Positions 24,156 to 31,631 of a DNA stretch of 34,461 nucleotides are shown piece after piece. The notes below the pieces were generated by a model. It ran no database searches and was not told where the DNA came from. It saw only the letters and a list, made by a program, of their open reading frames with translations. Both the position numbers and the translations under genes were made by a program. Positions within the stretch are counted from its first letter, which is position 1, and every line of letters starts with the position of its first letter. The stretch covers positions 1 through 34,461 of the forward strand of contig JAUNND010000022.1 of NCBI GenBank assembly GCA_030531595.1. Reading direction: 5' to 3'. This DNA comes from Eubacteriales bacterium. Lineage in GTDB: Bacteria; Bacillota; Clostridia; Oscillospirales; Oscillospiraceae.

Positions 24156-25364
24156 TTAATTATCCTCTGTAATTTCCGTGACCGCACAATCGGCGGTGCC
24201 GTCATTCAGTCTTAAAGAAACGCTCTGACCGATAGCAAGCTGAGACGTGCTTTTTACAAGCGTGCCGTCCCGATCGGTCGCCACACAGTAGCCTCTTGTC
24301 AGCACCTTGAGCGGACTCATGGCGTCAAGCCCCGCCGTAAGACGGATATACCGCTGCTTTTTTCTGGCGATATTCCGCTCCTGAGCGGCGATCAGACCGT
24401 CGCGCAGACGGTCAAGCTCCATGCGCCGGCTGTCAACAGCCGCCGAGGGGTCGGTGAGCACCCTTCGCGCCGCTGCGCTGTCAAGTCTGTTTCTGAGCAC
24501 CGACAGCTTTTTCGTCACGGCCTGCGATGAGCGTATCCGCATACTCTCCAGCAGCTCATAAAACTCCTCTTTGTCCGGTACGGCGATCTCAGCGGCATTG
24601 GAGGGAGTGGAGGCTCTTACATCCGCCACATAGTCGGATATGGTAACGTCCGGCTCATGTCCCACGGCTGAGATAACAGGTATCTCAGAGTCATATATGG
24701 CTCTTGCCACCCGCTCGTCATTAAACGCCCAGAGATCCTCTATCGAGCCGCCGCCGCGGCCTGTAATGATTATATCGGCAAGCCTATGGCGGTTTGCGTA
24801 GCGGATCGCCCCGACGATCTCGGGCGGGGCTTCAACGCCCTGCACTCGCACCGGCAGCAGCAGCACCTTTGTCATGGGCCAGCGGCGTGAAAGGATACGT
24901 ATCATATCATGCACCGCAGCTCCGGCTGAGGAGGTTATGATCGCGATCTTTTCGGGAAAAGGCGGCAGAGGCTTTTTATGGGCGCTGTCAAACAGACCCT
25001 CCCCGTCCAGCTTCTTTTTAAGCTGTTCAAAAGCGGCCTGCAGATCTCCCGTCCCTTCCGGCATAATACCCGAGCAGATAAGCTGATACACTCCGTCTCT
25101 CGGATAAACGCTGAGTCTGCCTGTACACAATACAGCCATACCGTTTTCGGGCCGGAAACGGAGTTTAACTGCGCTGCTTTTAAACATCACGCATTTCAGA
25201 GAGCTTTCGCTGTCCTTCAGAGTGAAATAATGATGTCCGGAGGGATAAGTTTTGTAGTTTGAGAGCTCGCCGCGGACACAGACGTTATCAAACAGTCCGT
25301 TTTCCTCGATCAGCTCTTTTATAACGGCACTGAGCTCACTGACGCTTACGATCTGTGACTGCAT
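24156..25364 (-). CDS. xseA: Exodeoxyribonuclease VII large subunit
   Basis: Catalytic subunit of the single-strand DNA exonuclease involved in repair. The 402-residue protein has an N-terminal OB fold (SNYKTYPSGHHYFTLKD), the catalytic domain with GRGGGSIEDLWAFNDE and GHEPDVTISDYVADVRASTPS, then a helical region. It overlaps the nusB stop by one base (TAATG). The folD gene often found between nusB and xseA is missing here. Confidence 0.96.
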   Translation of the reverse strand: MQSQIVSVSELSAVIKELIEENGLFDNVCVRGELSNYKTYPSGHHYFTLKDSESSLKCVMFKSSAVKLRFRPENGMAVLCTGRLSVYPRDGVYQLICSGIMPEGTGDLQAAFEQLKKKLDGEGLFDSAHKKPLPPFPEKIAIITSSAGAAVHDMIRILSRRWPMTKVLLLPVRVQGVEAPPEIVGAIRYANRHRLADIIITGRGGGSIEDLWAFNDERVARAIYDSEIPVISAVGHEPDVTISDYVADVRASTPSNAAEIAVPDKEEFYELLESMRIRSSQAVTKKLSVLRNRLDSAAARRVLTDPSAAVDSRRMELDRLRDGLIAAQERNIARKKQRYIRLTAGLDAMSPLKVLTRGYCVATDRDGTLVKSTSQLAIGQSVSLRLNDGTADCAVTEITEDN

Positions 25365-25846
25365 TACTTATCGGACGTGCACACGGCTTCCGCAGGGGGC
25401 TTTGCGAACTCGCCCTTCATAAAGCCGCCCAGAACGCCGTTGACAAACGCGACGGTATCCGGCTCATCATAGCCCTTGTCAAGCTCTACGGCCTCATTGA
25501 TCGCCGCCGATGCCGGCACATCGTCAACATAGAGTATCTCACAGAGGGCGCAGCGGAGTATGGCAAGAGCTGTTTTCGAAATTCTCTCTACCTTCCAGCC
25601 CTTTGCATATTTTTCCACATAACCGTCAAGCTCTTCTTTCTTTTCCTCAACAAGCATCACCAGAGTACGGATATATTCAAGCTGTCTGTCATCCGGGACC
25701 TGAGAAAAAAGCTCATCCTCTGTGAGAAGTGTATCATAATGCTCCGAAGAGAAAAAATCGTCCACTACCTCGGCGGCACTTCTCCCTCCGGAAGATGCGG
25801 CAAAGCAAAGCTGAACCGCGATCTCTCTTGCTGTTTTTCTGTTCAT
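25364..25846 (-). CDS. nusB: Transcription antitermination factor NusB
   Basis: NusB binds boxA RNA with NusE (S10) for rRNA antitermination. The 160-residue product has the all-helical NusB pattern: REIAVQLCFA at the start, then ISKTALAILRCALCEILY and AINEAVELDKGYDEPDTVAFVNGVLGG near the C-terminus. It lies 18 bases after asp23. Confidence 0.95.
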   Translation of the reverse strand: MNRKTAREIAVQLCFAASSGGRSAAEVVDDFFSSEHYDTLLTEDELFSQVPDDRQLEYIRTLVMLVEEKKEELDGYVEKYAKGWKVERISKTALAILRCALCEILYVDDVPASAAINEAVELDKGYDEPDTVAFVNGVLGGFMKGEFAKPPAEAVCTSDK

Positions 25847-25864
25847 ATCCGGTAAACTCCTATA

Positions 25865-26227
25865 TTATTTATCAAAAGCGACGCCGCAGACGTGCACGTT
25901 TACCTGCGCCTGTTCAATGCCTGTCGTGGAGACGAGAAGCTCCTGCACTTTTTCCTGCACGCTCTTGGCAACATTCATAATATTGCATCCGTATGCAACG
26001 GTGATGATCGCGTCGACAATAATTACGCCCTCGGAAAACTGGAGCTTTACGCCCTTGTTGATCATTTTAAGTCCCACGCGCTCGGCAAGCTCTGCTCCGG
26101 CAGTATTTGAAAGCCCCGCAACGCCCTCAACTTCAAGTACGGCAGAACGAACCAGACTGGAAATAACCTCTTCCGATATGTTTATGCTGCCGCCGTTCTC
26201 GCGGCAGGTGATATAGTTGTCAGCCAT
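25865..26227 (-). CDS. Asp23/Gls24-family protein (YqhY-like)
   Basis: A 120-residue Asp23 domain protein. In Bacillus the orthologue yqhY lies at the same place before nusB and is tied to control of acetyl-CoA carboxylase; here accBC is absent. The GGSINISEEVISSLVRSAVLEVEGVAGLSN segment spans two motifs, followed by a beta-rich IIVDAIITVAYG part. AGGAGG seven bases before the ATG fixes the start. It heads a 13-gene block. Confidence 0.92.
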   Translation of the reverse strand: MADNYITCRENGGSINISEEVISSLVRSAVLEVEGVAGLSNTAGAELAERVGLKMINKGVKLQFSEGVIIVDAIITVAYGCNIMNVAKSVQEKVQELLVSTTGIEQAQVNVHVCGVAFDK

Positions 26228-26255
26228 CCTGTATCCTCCTAATTGGTTTCAGAAT

Positions 26256-26264
26256 ATTGTATCA
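26256..26264 (-). promoter_or_regulatory. Extended -10 promoter of the asp23-nusB block
   Basis: TGATACAAT on the minus strand is an extended -10 (TGn followed by TACAAT), 28 bases before the ATG at 26227. There is no good -35. It lies between the spoIIIA terminator and asp23, so this block is transcribed separately from spoIIIA. Confidence 0.6.
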
Positions 26265-26314
26265 TAGAATATGCAGAAAAGAAAGTGGAAATATTCAATT
26301 TTTCACGGAAAAAT

Positions 26315-26349
26315 GAAAGTCCGCTTCCCTCATGGAGAAACAGACTTTC
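26315..26349 (-). terminator. Terminator of the spoIIIA operon
   Basis: Arms 26335-26349 and 26315-26329 pair over about 15 positions with a few G-U or mismatched pairs. The minus strand then reads ATTTTTCC. It lies just beyond the spoIIIAH stop. Confidence 0.85.
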
Positions 26350-26354
26350 AATAA

Positions 26355-26894
26355 TCAGCTTTTTACTTCGATGATGCTCATATGCGCGGCATCATATACG
26401 GTCTCGCCGGTTATTATGTCGGTGATCTTCGCGACGGCCTCCTCGCTCAGTCCCTCGGGCGGTGCGGGCACAGCTACCGTCACGGTATCATTGCCTATGT
26501 ACACGACACAGTCGGCAAATTCCTTGGCGATGAGCAGATTTTCTATCTGAGATTCCTGCATCGAGCACGTCGCCATGGCGGAGATGGCGTTCATGGCGCT
26601 GTCGATCGTTTCCTGTGAAGCGGTATCGGCAGTTGCCGCCGTCTGCAAAAGCTCCAGCGCCTCGTCCCTGGAGACCTGTCTTGTCATCCGCGCCTCCGCG
26701 AAGTATTCATTTGCCGATACCGGTATGCTCTCATCGGTCTGCGCACCGGCATAGAGCATTGCTTCGTCCTCCGCCGCGACCATTTCCGCATCGGCCGTCC
26801 CCCAGCGGTTATTGTAAGACCAGTTCAGTGCCACCGCCGCGCACACAAACACAAGTACCGCCGCCATGGTGATGTTTCTTTTCCTGTTTTTCAT
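26355..26894 (-). CDS. spoIIIAH: Stage III sporulation protein AH
   Basis: The mother-cell membrane protein that, with forespore SpoIIQ, forms the channel linking the two cells during engulfment. 179 residues, with a basic start, one membrane segment (about 9-26, ending LNWSYNN) and an extracytoplasmic ring-building domain in the last 90 residues (ESQIENLLIAKEFADCVVYI). Shorter than the 218-residue Bacillus protein, mainly in the acidic linker. The start follows an AGGAGG-like site. It is the last gene of the spoIIIA operon. Confidence 0.92.
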   Translation of the reverse strand: MKNRKRNITMAAVLVFVCAAVALNWSYNNRWGTADAEMVAAEDEAMLYAGAQTDESIPVSANEYFAEARMTRQVSRDEALELLQTAATADTASQETIDSAMNAISAMATCSMQESQIENLLIAKEFADCVVYIGNDTVTVAVPAPPEGLSEEAVAKITDIITGETVYDAAHMSIIEVKS

Positions 26895-26915
26895 GCTTTT
26901 CGTTCCTCCTGCTAT

Positions 26916-27236
26916 TCAGTCATTCATTTTCAATATTGTCACTTTATCTGAGGAAAAACCTGTGTATGACCTTACGCTCCTGAGAACGTCCATTCTCACG
27001 GAAGCCTTGTCGGCGCCGCTGCACACTACCACAACGCCGTTTTCGGAGATTATCACAAGTGACCTGCCCACCCCCTGTGTCCTGCAGAGAACCTCCTGCA
27101 GCTTTGTCTCGCTGTCCTTCGGCGTACTGCTCATCCCGCTGCCCGGCAGAAGCAAAAGCAGCAGCCCCAGGGAAAAAACGAGAACAGGAACTTTATATTT
27201 TTCAAGAACACCGGCAAGCTTTTTCAATAGTTCCAA
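26916..27236 (-). CDS. spoIIIAG: Stage III sporulation protein AG, minimal form
   Basis: 106 residues with one membrane segment (about 16-33) and a small ring-building domain of about 65 residues (KLQEVLCRTQGVGRSLVII, then VVVVCSGADKASVRMDVLRS). Bacillus SpoIIIAG is about twice as long, with an insertion that forms a beta-barrel in the ring. That extra segment is not seen here. It overlaps the spoIIIAF end by 13 bases. Confidence 0.9.
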   Translation of the reverse strand: MELLKKLAGVLEKYKVPVLVFSLGLLLLLLPGSGMSSTPKDSETKLQEVLCRTQGVGRSLVIISENGVVVVCSGADKASVRMDVLRSVRSYTGFSSDKVTILKMND

Positions 27237-27697
27237 TCCTGTCTCTCCTTCGGTACCCCGAGCTCCGCCTCGATCGTCTCAGACAGTCCGTTTATTTTCG
27301 CTCCTGTCTCCTTACACTCAATATATGTTCTCCATGGGATCCATATTCCCTCATCGCTCCACCGGACCTCAACATTTACATTTGTAAGTATGATCCCCTT
27401 TCTCTCCGCTTTTTCGAGAATGTATGACGAATACTCCTCCTCTGTTGCACTTTTGCTGAGAGATCGCTTCGTCTCCTCTGATCTTTCCGTGATCATCTTT
27501 TCGTTATTCCTGACCAACGCCATTTCGGTCGAAAGTGTCGTCCAGTCAAAGTCCGCAAAGGGTTCGAGTATGCATATGATCAGTATGCAGGTGCACAGCA
27601 GCTCCGCTATCTGCTTTATTCCTCTTTCCGGAATAAAGGAAACGGCGGCGCCGAAAAAGCACGAGAGAATACATATCCTTCTGAGGATTTCGCTCAT
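27224..27697 (-). CDS. spoIIIAF: Stage III sporulation protein AF
   Basis: A 157-residue protein with two N-terminal membrane helices (about 4-20 and 29-46) and a soluble ring-building domain at the C-terminus. It belongs to the trans-envelope feeding-tube complex. The ATG at 27697 overlaps the spoIIIAE stop (ATGA); an in-frame extension to 27751 lies entirely inside spoIIIAE. Some divergence is normal for AF. Confidence 0.88.
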   Translation of the reverse strand: MSEILRRICILSCFFGAAVSFIPERGIKQIAELLCTCILIICILEPFADFDWTTLSTEMALVRNNEKMITERSEETKRSLSKSATEEEYSSYILEKAERKGIILTNVNVEVRWSDEGIWIPWRTYIECKETGAKINGLSETIEAELGVPKERQDWNY

Positions 27698-28782
27698 ACT
27701 CCCGTCACCGCCTTTATTGCCGATGTAAACGATATGAACAGCATGATGCACTCACTGCCCGTAAGTCCCATGAGCATGGCGGCAGTGCTTCCCATATCGT
27801 CAAGAAAGCTTCCTATGCAGCCTCCGGAGAAAGCCGTACATACCGCCGCACCGGCCTTGAAGGCAAGATAGCGTACAAAAAGCTTTGCAAAAGGCTCTAT
27901 GCAGAAGGCGCATACCGCCGTCATGCCCAGAGCACCGACAGAAGCTTTTATCATGGATGCTGCCGAAAGTACGGCGGCAGCCGCATCCGAGGCAAGTCCG
28001 CCCACCACGGGAAGCGTCCCCGAAATGACCGTTCTCGCCGTCTTTACAGCAAGGGCATCCGCAGAGCCGGTAATTGCTCCCGAAACGCTCAGAAGCAGAC
28101 TGAATGTCAGCGTCAGCGCCGTCATCAGCGTTATCGCCGCCCATTTTGACGTTTTTTTGAGCATATCGGTCATCGCGTTTCCGTAAACGCAGCCGCTCAG
28201 AGAAAGCGCGGCGAAAGCATATACGAGCGGTATGATCAGCTTGTCCGACAGATTCATAAGCACTTCAAGTCCCAGACATACGACAGCGTATTTTGCCGGA
28301 GCCGAGATCGCCGCGCCGCTTATCGCCGAGGCGGTAAAAACCGCCGGAAAAGCGACCTTCGAATAATCCGACAGCCGCCGCATCGTTTCCGCTATGGAAT
28401 TAATAAGTGCGTCCATGCTTCCGAGCAGCAGGACAGCCTCGGCACACACGCCGATTAAGTTTACATAATATTTATTCGTGCCGTCTCCGCAGAATGTCAG
28501 TGCAAAGGCTGCGCACAGTCCGATCAAGATCTCGGAAACGATCAGACCGATATTCCCCTTTATCTCGTTTCGGACTGCTTCACCGGCGTGTTTAATAAGC
28601 CTCACGACAGCCGCCGTTGTGTCAAAGCTGCCGTCGGCTTCAAGCTCTCCTGCCACATTCCGTATTTCGGGCGGGAGCATAGTCTCGGCTTCGCCCGCGC
28701 CGAAGTCCCCGGCAAGCCCCGATGCATGACATTCGCCTGTCAGCAGCGGAAAAATGAGCAGAATGAGCAGCAGCTTTTTCAA
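27694..28782 (-). CDS. spoIIIAE: Stage III sporulation protein AE
   Basis: A polytopic membrane protein of the spoIIIA complex, thought to be its core permease-like part. The start is TTG 28782, with AGGAG seven bases upstream and overlap with the spoIIIAD stop; it begins with a signal peptide (KKLLLILLIFPLLTGECHA). About eight further hydrophobic segments follow. The frame extends upstream to 28944 but those residues are inside spoIIIAD and lack a signal peptide at the start. 362 residues; the Bacillus protein is about 400. Confidence 0.93.
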   Translation of the reverse strand: MKKLLLILLIFPLLTGECHASGLAGDFGAGEAETMLPPEIRNVAGELEADGSFDTTAAVVRLIKHAGEAVRNEIKGNIGLIVSEILIGLCAAFALTFCGDGTNKYYVNLIGVCAEAVLLLGSMDALINSIAETMRRLSDYSKVAFPAVFTASAISGAAISAPAKYAVVCLGLEVLMNLSDKLIIPLVYAFAALSLSGCVYGNAMTDMLKKTSKWAAITLMTALTLTFSLLLSVSGAITGSADALAVKTARTVISGTLPVVGGLASDAAAAVLSAASMIKASVGALGMTAVCAFCIEPFAKLFVRYLAFKAGAAVCTAFSGGCIGSFLDDMGSTAAMLMGLTGSECIMLFISFTSAIKAVTGV

Positions 28783-29165
28783 ACCATATCTCCTATCATT
28801 CGCAGCATCGTAAAGATCATCGGCGACGCGGCGGCAAAAGCGCACATTGTCCCCGCCAGCTCTACCGCCGAGGCCACCGAGCTTTGTGAAGCATCCCTGC
28901 ACAGCTCGGCGGAAATTTTTGTAACAACAGAAATTGCCGTGCATTTCATCAGCGGTGCGGCGTATTTTCCGCAGTCAGCCGACAGTATCCTTATCTCCGA
29001 GAGTATTTCCCGCAGGGTTTCCGACGCGCCGACAGCCGCCGTCAGGATCGCCGCTACCGCTGCAAGGCTCACCAGTGCGGAAAGCTCCGGATTTGTGCGT
29101 TTTATGATAAGCGTCAGCATCGCAATTACCGCTGCGAGTGCCGAGGCTTTGAAGGCCGTCTCCAT
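28779..29165 (-). CDS. spoIIIAD: Stage III sporulation protein AD
   Basis: A small polytopic membrane protein of 128 residues with three to four hydrophobic helices and the INPE-like motif region (KRTNPELSALVSLA) shared with SpoIIIAC. It overlaps the spoIIIAC stop by one base and spoIIIAE by four. Works in the mother-cell membrane as part of the channel. Confidence 0.93.
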   Translation of the reverse strand: METAFKASALAAVIAMLTLIIKRTNPELSALVSLAAVAAILTAAVGASETLREILSEIRILSADCGKYAAPLMKCTAISVVTKISAELCRDASQSSVASAVELAGTMCAFAAASPMIFTMLRMIGDMV

Positions 29166-29359
29166 CAGAAGCTGAAAAGACTGCGGATAAGCGAAAACAG
29201 CTCACTTATCTTCTGAACGACCACCATCATCACCACGACAAGCGCCGTTATGGTCGTCATCAGTGCAAGCTCGTCCCTGCCGGACTTTTGCAGCAGCAGA
29301 TTGATAACCGCAACAATGACGCCTATGGCGGCTATTTTGAATATCAGATCTACATCCAT
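29165..29359 (-). CDS. spoIIIAC: Stage III sporulation protein AC
   Basis: 64 residues with two membrane helices and the KSGRDELALMTTITALV linker typical of SpoIIIAC. Length matches the family. It lies nine bases after spoIIIAB and overlaps spoIIIAD by one base. It resembles half of SpoIIIAD. Confidence 0.94.
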   Translation of the reverse strand: MDVDLIFKIAAIGVIVAVINLLLQKSGRDELALMTTITALVVVMMVVVQKISELFSLIRSLFSF

Positions 29360-29368
29360 TCTTTTCTC

Positions 29369-29881
29369 CTAAAGAAATACTATTGTCACCAGAGTTCCTG
29401 CCGCAAGCGATAATCCGACCGACATTTTCCGCACTTCCGGAAGGGAGCTTTCTGTCTCGGCAGCCTTCAAAGCGAGGCACTCCTCCGCCGTTCGGATCGC
29501 AGAAAGCTGTTCGGAAAGCTCCGCCCGACCGAGAATACGTCCCAGATGCAATATTCGCTGCATACTCTTCCGATCGAGGAGGCTCAGTCTTTTTTGAACG
29601 CTCTCCCTCCACAGCTCTTCAAAGCCTGCTTTTTTCAGTTCACCGGTTCTCTCGGCAAGCTCTTCGGCAAGCTCCTTCACGCATCCATTTGTACCCTCCG
29701 ATACCTTTTTCATCAGCACGGGCAGCGGCGCAAGATTGGTCGCCAGTTCGCTGTGCATGATCTCAAGCGCCATGATGAGCATCCTCAGACATTCGAGCCG
29801 TTTTCGGCTTTCCGTGTAAATCGATATACCCGTCAGCAGACCACCCGTCAGACACAGTATCGCACCTGCGAGCTTCAGCAT
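29369..29881 (-). CDS. spoIIIAB: Stage III sporulation protein AB
   Basis: 170 residues with an N-terminal membrane helix, a central helical domain similar to the GspF/T2SF secretion subunit (ECLRMLIMALEIMHSELATNLAPL) and a C-terminal membrane helix. It is probably the membrane partner of the SpoIIIAA ATPase. It overlaps the spoIIIAA end by seven bases. Confidence 0.94.
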   Translation of the reverse strand: MLKLAGAILCLTGGLLTGISIYTESRKRLECLRMLIMALEIMHSELATNLAPLPVLMKKVSEGTNGCVKELAEELAERTGELKKAGFEELWRESVQKRLSLLDRKSMQRILHLGRILGRAELSEQLSAIRTAEECLALKAAETESSLPEVRKMSVGLSLAAGTLVTIVFL

Positions 29882-30741
29882 ATTTTTCTCAGGCGGTATG
29901 TCCTTTTTTCTCCGTCCGCCCCTATTTCAAGGACATATGTGAAAATTCCTTCGTCAAAAAGCTCTCCGTATCCCTTTCTCTTTCTCATTTCCTCCGCATT
30001 CGCACCGTGCGCGGTCGATATGATATTTACACCGCACCCGCAGATCTCCCTTACCGCGTTCATTTCCTGCCGCCTGCTTATTTCGTCCAGAGCAATAAAC
30101 CGCGGGCTCATCGTCCTGAGCATTATAAGGCAGGCGCTCTCCTTGTCCGCGCCGGAAATAACATCCGTACACCGCCCCTGTGCAAAAGTACTTCCCTGCT
30201 CACTCCCCGGAAAGATCTCTCCTCTGTCATCGACCACCGAGACTCTGTAACCTTCATCAGATATCAGCCGTATAAGCTCTCTCAGTGCCGTTGTCTTACC
30301 TCCGCCGGGCGGTGAAACGATCAGGGTATTGGCGCGTAAAGCGCATATCTCTTCCGCTTCCTTTCTCAGATCGCCGATGAAAGGATTGGGTATTCTGATA
30401 TTGAGCGAAGTGTATCGGCTGAAAGCATATATCTCTCCGTTTCTTGTGACCGCCTCGCCGCAGGTCCCGATCCTGATGCCTTTATATGTAATAAACCCGT
30501 TTTTCAAACTGTCCGCCGCCGAATGGAGAGAAGCGCAGGTCGCTATTTCAAGGATCCTGCTCAGATCCTCGGCGGTAACCGCCGGTGAGTGCGTATCACG
30601 TTCCGCTCCGCCCGATACGAGCTTCACACTGCTCCCCGTTCTGAGCCGGATCTCCTCCGGATACTCGACGGGAGATTTTTCGCAATATGCTCTGATATGC
30701 TCCGGCAGCACTTCAAAGGCTGTCCTCCGCAAGTCCGTCAA
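29875..30741 (-). CDS. spoIIIAA: Stage III sporulation protein AA, secretion-type ATPase
   Basis: The ATPase that powers the mother cell-to-forespore channel. Walker A is SPPGGGKTTALREL, followed by VVDDRGEIFPG and a Walker B region SPRFIALDEISR, then STAHGA. The TTG at 30741 is chosen: GAGGGGG lies seven bases upstream, and the putative sigma-E transcription start falls near 30760. A GTG at 30762 has no ribosome site and would lie at or before that start. 288 residues; the Bacillus protein is 307. First gene of the eight-gene operon. Confidence 0.93.
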   Translation of the reverse strand: MTDLRRTAFEVLPEHIRAYCEKSPVEYPEEIRLRTGSSVKLVSGGAERDTHSPAVTAEDLSRILEIATCASLHSAADSLKNGFITYKGIRIGTCGEAVTRNGEIYAFSRYTSLNIRIPNPFIGDLRKEAEEICALRANTLIVSPPGGGKTTALRELIRLISDEGYRVSVVDDRGEIFPGSEQGSTFAQGRCTDVISGADKESACLIMLRTMSPRFIALDEISRRQEMNAVREICGCGVNIISTAHGANAEEMRKRKGYGELFDEGIFTYVLEIGADGEKRTYRLRKIC

Positions 30742-30766
30742 GTCCGCACCCCCTCTGCACACAGTA

Positions 30767-30794
30767 TACTTATGCTCTGTTCCTCCGATTATTC
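30767..30794 (-). promoter_or_regulatory. Candidate sigma-E promoter of the spoIIIA operon
   Basis: On the minus strand, GAATAAT (30788-30794) and CATAAGTA (30767-30774) have a 13-base spacer. This resembles the sigma-E pattern (ATA-rich -35, CATA-starting -10). It fits the known control of spoIIIA by sigma-E in Bacillus; the -10 match is partial. Confidence 0.45.
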
Positions 30795-30823
30795 TTGAAT
30801 GTCGGACGAAAGTGTGTTAAACT
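30795..30823 (+). promoter_or_regulatory. Candidate promoter of the 156-residue membrane protein gene
   Basis: TTGAAT (30795-30800) and TAAACT (30818-30823) have a 17-base spacer, 35 bases before the ATG at 30859. It directly abuts the -35 of the divergent spoIIIA promoter. Confidence 0.5.
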
Positions 30824-30858
30824 TATTTTCGACAAATAATAACGGAGGGTCAATCCAT

Positions 30859-31329
30859 ATGGAAATGAAGATACTTTGGTTCGGCGCGATATTTCTCGGC
30901 GGCTGGATCTGGGCCTATCTCTTTATAAGACAGTTTCTTTTTAACATCAGAGTGGCAACGCCCCTTGTCAACGGCATGAAAAAAGCCGATGAAAACCTGA
31001 TCGCCCCGGGTGCGGGGAAGTATACGGGTGTTTCCATCGGAATATGTCTTTTCTTTACTCTTATCGGCTGTGCCGTTATTCTCCTTTTCTGCCGGACTTA
31101 TCTGATCATAGGATATTTTATCGGTTTCCTCTGCGCCGCTGTAATGGTCTTTTTCAGAATGTCCCCCGAAAACCGTTCCATGTTTGACGCTTTCTGCGTG
31201 ACCTACTACCGCTTTGTCCCCGATGACGAGCTGAGAACGGCGATGTATAACAAAAAGCCCAGCCAGATGAAGCAGCGGCTGCACGCCATGGGCGTCTCAA
31301 CCGCTTTCATTCCTTCCTTCGAAAAATAA
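30859..31329 (+). CDS. Unrecognised small membrane protein
   Basis: I do not recognise this 156-residue protein. The start at ATG 30859 has GGAGG ten bases upstream. It shows an N-terminal hydrophobic segment (about 5-25), a short linker with charged residues, then two close helices (about 56-77 and 81-100) and a soluble C-terminal tail of about 55 residues rich in charged residues (FVPDDELRTAMYNKKPSQMKQRL). It is read divergently from spoIIIA, with promoters back to back. A role in envelope or sporulation is possible by position only. Confidence 0.7.
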   Translation: MEMKILWFGAIFLGGWIWAYLFIRQFLFNIRVATPLVNGMKKADENLIAPGAGKYTGVSIGICLFFTLIGCAVILLFCRTYLIIGYFIGFLCAAVMVFFRMSPENRSMFDAFCVTYYRFVPDDELRTAMYNKKPSQMKQRLHAMGVSTAFIPSFEK

Positions 31330-31341
31330 AAAAGTATAATA

Positions 31342-31371
31342 AATCGGGAGGTCGATCACGACCTCCCGATT
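31342..31371. terminator. Perfect 13-pair hairpin, left end of palindromic element
   Basis: AATCGGGAGGTCG and its exact complement flank a four-base loop. On the minus strand the stem is followed by TATTATACTTTTTT, so it can end transcripts arriving from the LCP gene side; it also lies just after the plus-strand gene stop. Confidence 0.7.
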
Positions 31372-31601
31372 GAGACTGTAGACAAAGCCTCACAGAGTTC
31401 GTGCCCATAGGCGCGAGTAGAGTTAAATCCGTTTTTGAGGCAGCTTTGCCGCCTCAAAAACACCCTGAGGCGCGTTTTACGCGTCCTCGCGCCGACCAAA
31501 GAGGGCGTTAGCCCGATGCGATAAGCGCGAGTAATTCTCGTCGACAAAGTCTTCAAGACTTTGTCGACGATTTAAATCGGGAGGTCGTGATCGGCCTCCC
31601 G
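31342..31601. repeat. Palindrome-rich intergenic element, possibly a MITE-like repeat
   Basis: This accounts for nearly all of the 302-base gap between two genes. It holds six stem-loops: 31342-31371 (13 pairs), 31431-31461 (11 pairs, GTTTTTGAGGC), 31467-31488 (8 pairs with a bulge), 31503-31514, a 33-base perfect palindrome at 31538-31570 and a 10-pair stem at 31578-31601. The first and last are near-copies of the same CGGGAGGTCG palindrome, so the element is bounded by matching ends. No credible gene, ribosome site or tRNA is in it. Whether it is dispersed elsewhere cannot be seen from one copy. Confidence 0.7.
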
Positions 31602-31631
31602 CTTTATCTCAGTGCACATTTACGCGCATGA

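Noticed and set aside
28783..28944. Upstream extension of spoIIIAE
   Set aside because: The added residues lie wholly within spoIIIAD and precede a clear signal peptide that starts at TTG 28782 with a ribosome site.
29546..30250. Plus-strand open frame spanning spoIIIAB and spoIIIAA
   Set aside because: Antisense to two well-supported sporulation genes, no ribosome site or motif.
31356..31556. 66-codon minus-strand frame in the palindromic element
   Set aside because: Arises from the repeat structure; Arg/Thr-rich, no ribosome site. Treated as non-coding.
31342..31601. CRISPR array
   Set aside because: The repeats are palindromes of different sequence and spacing; there are no regularly spaced direct repeats with unique spacers and no cas genes.
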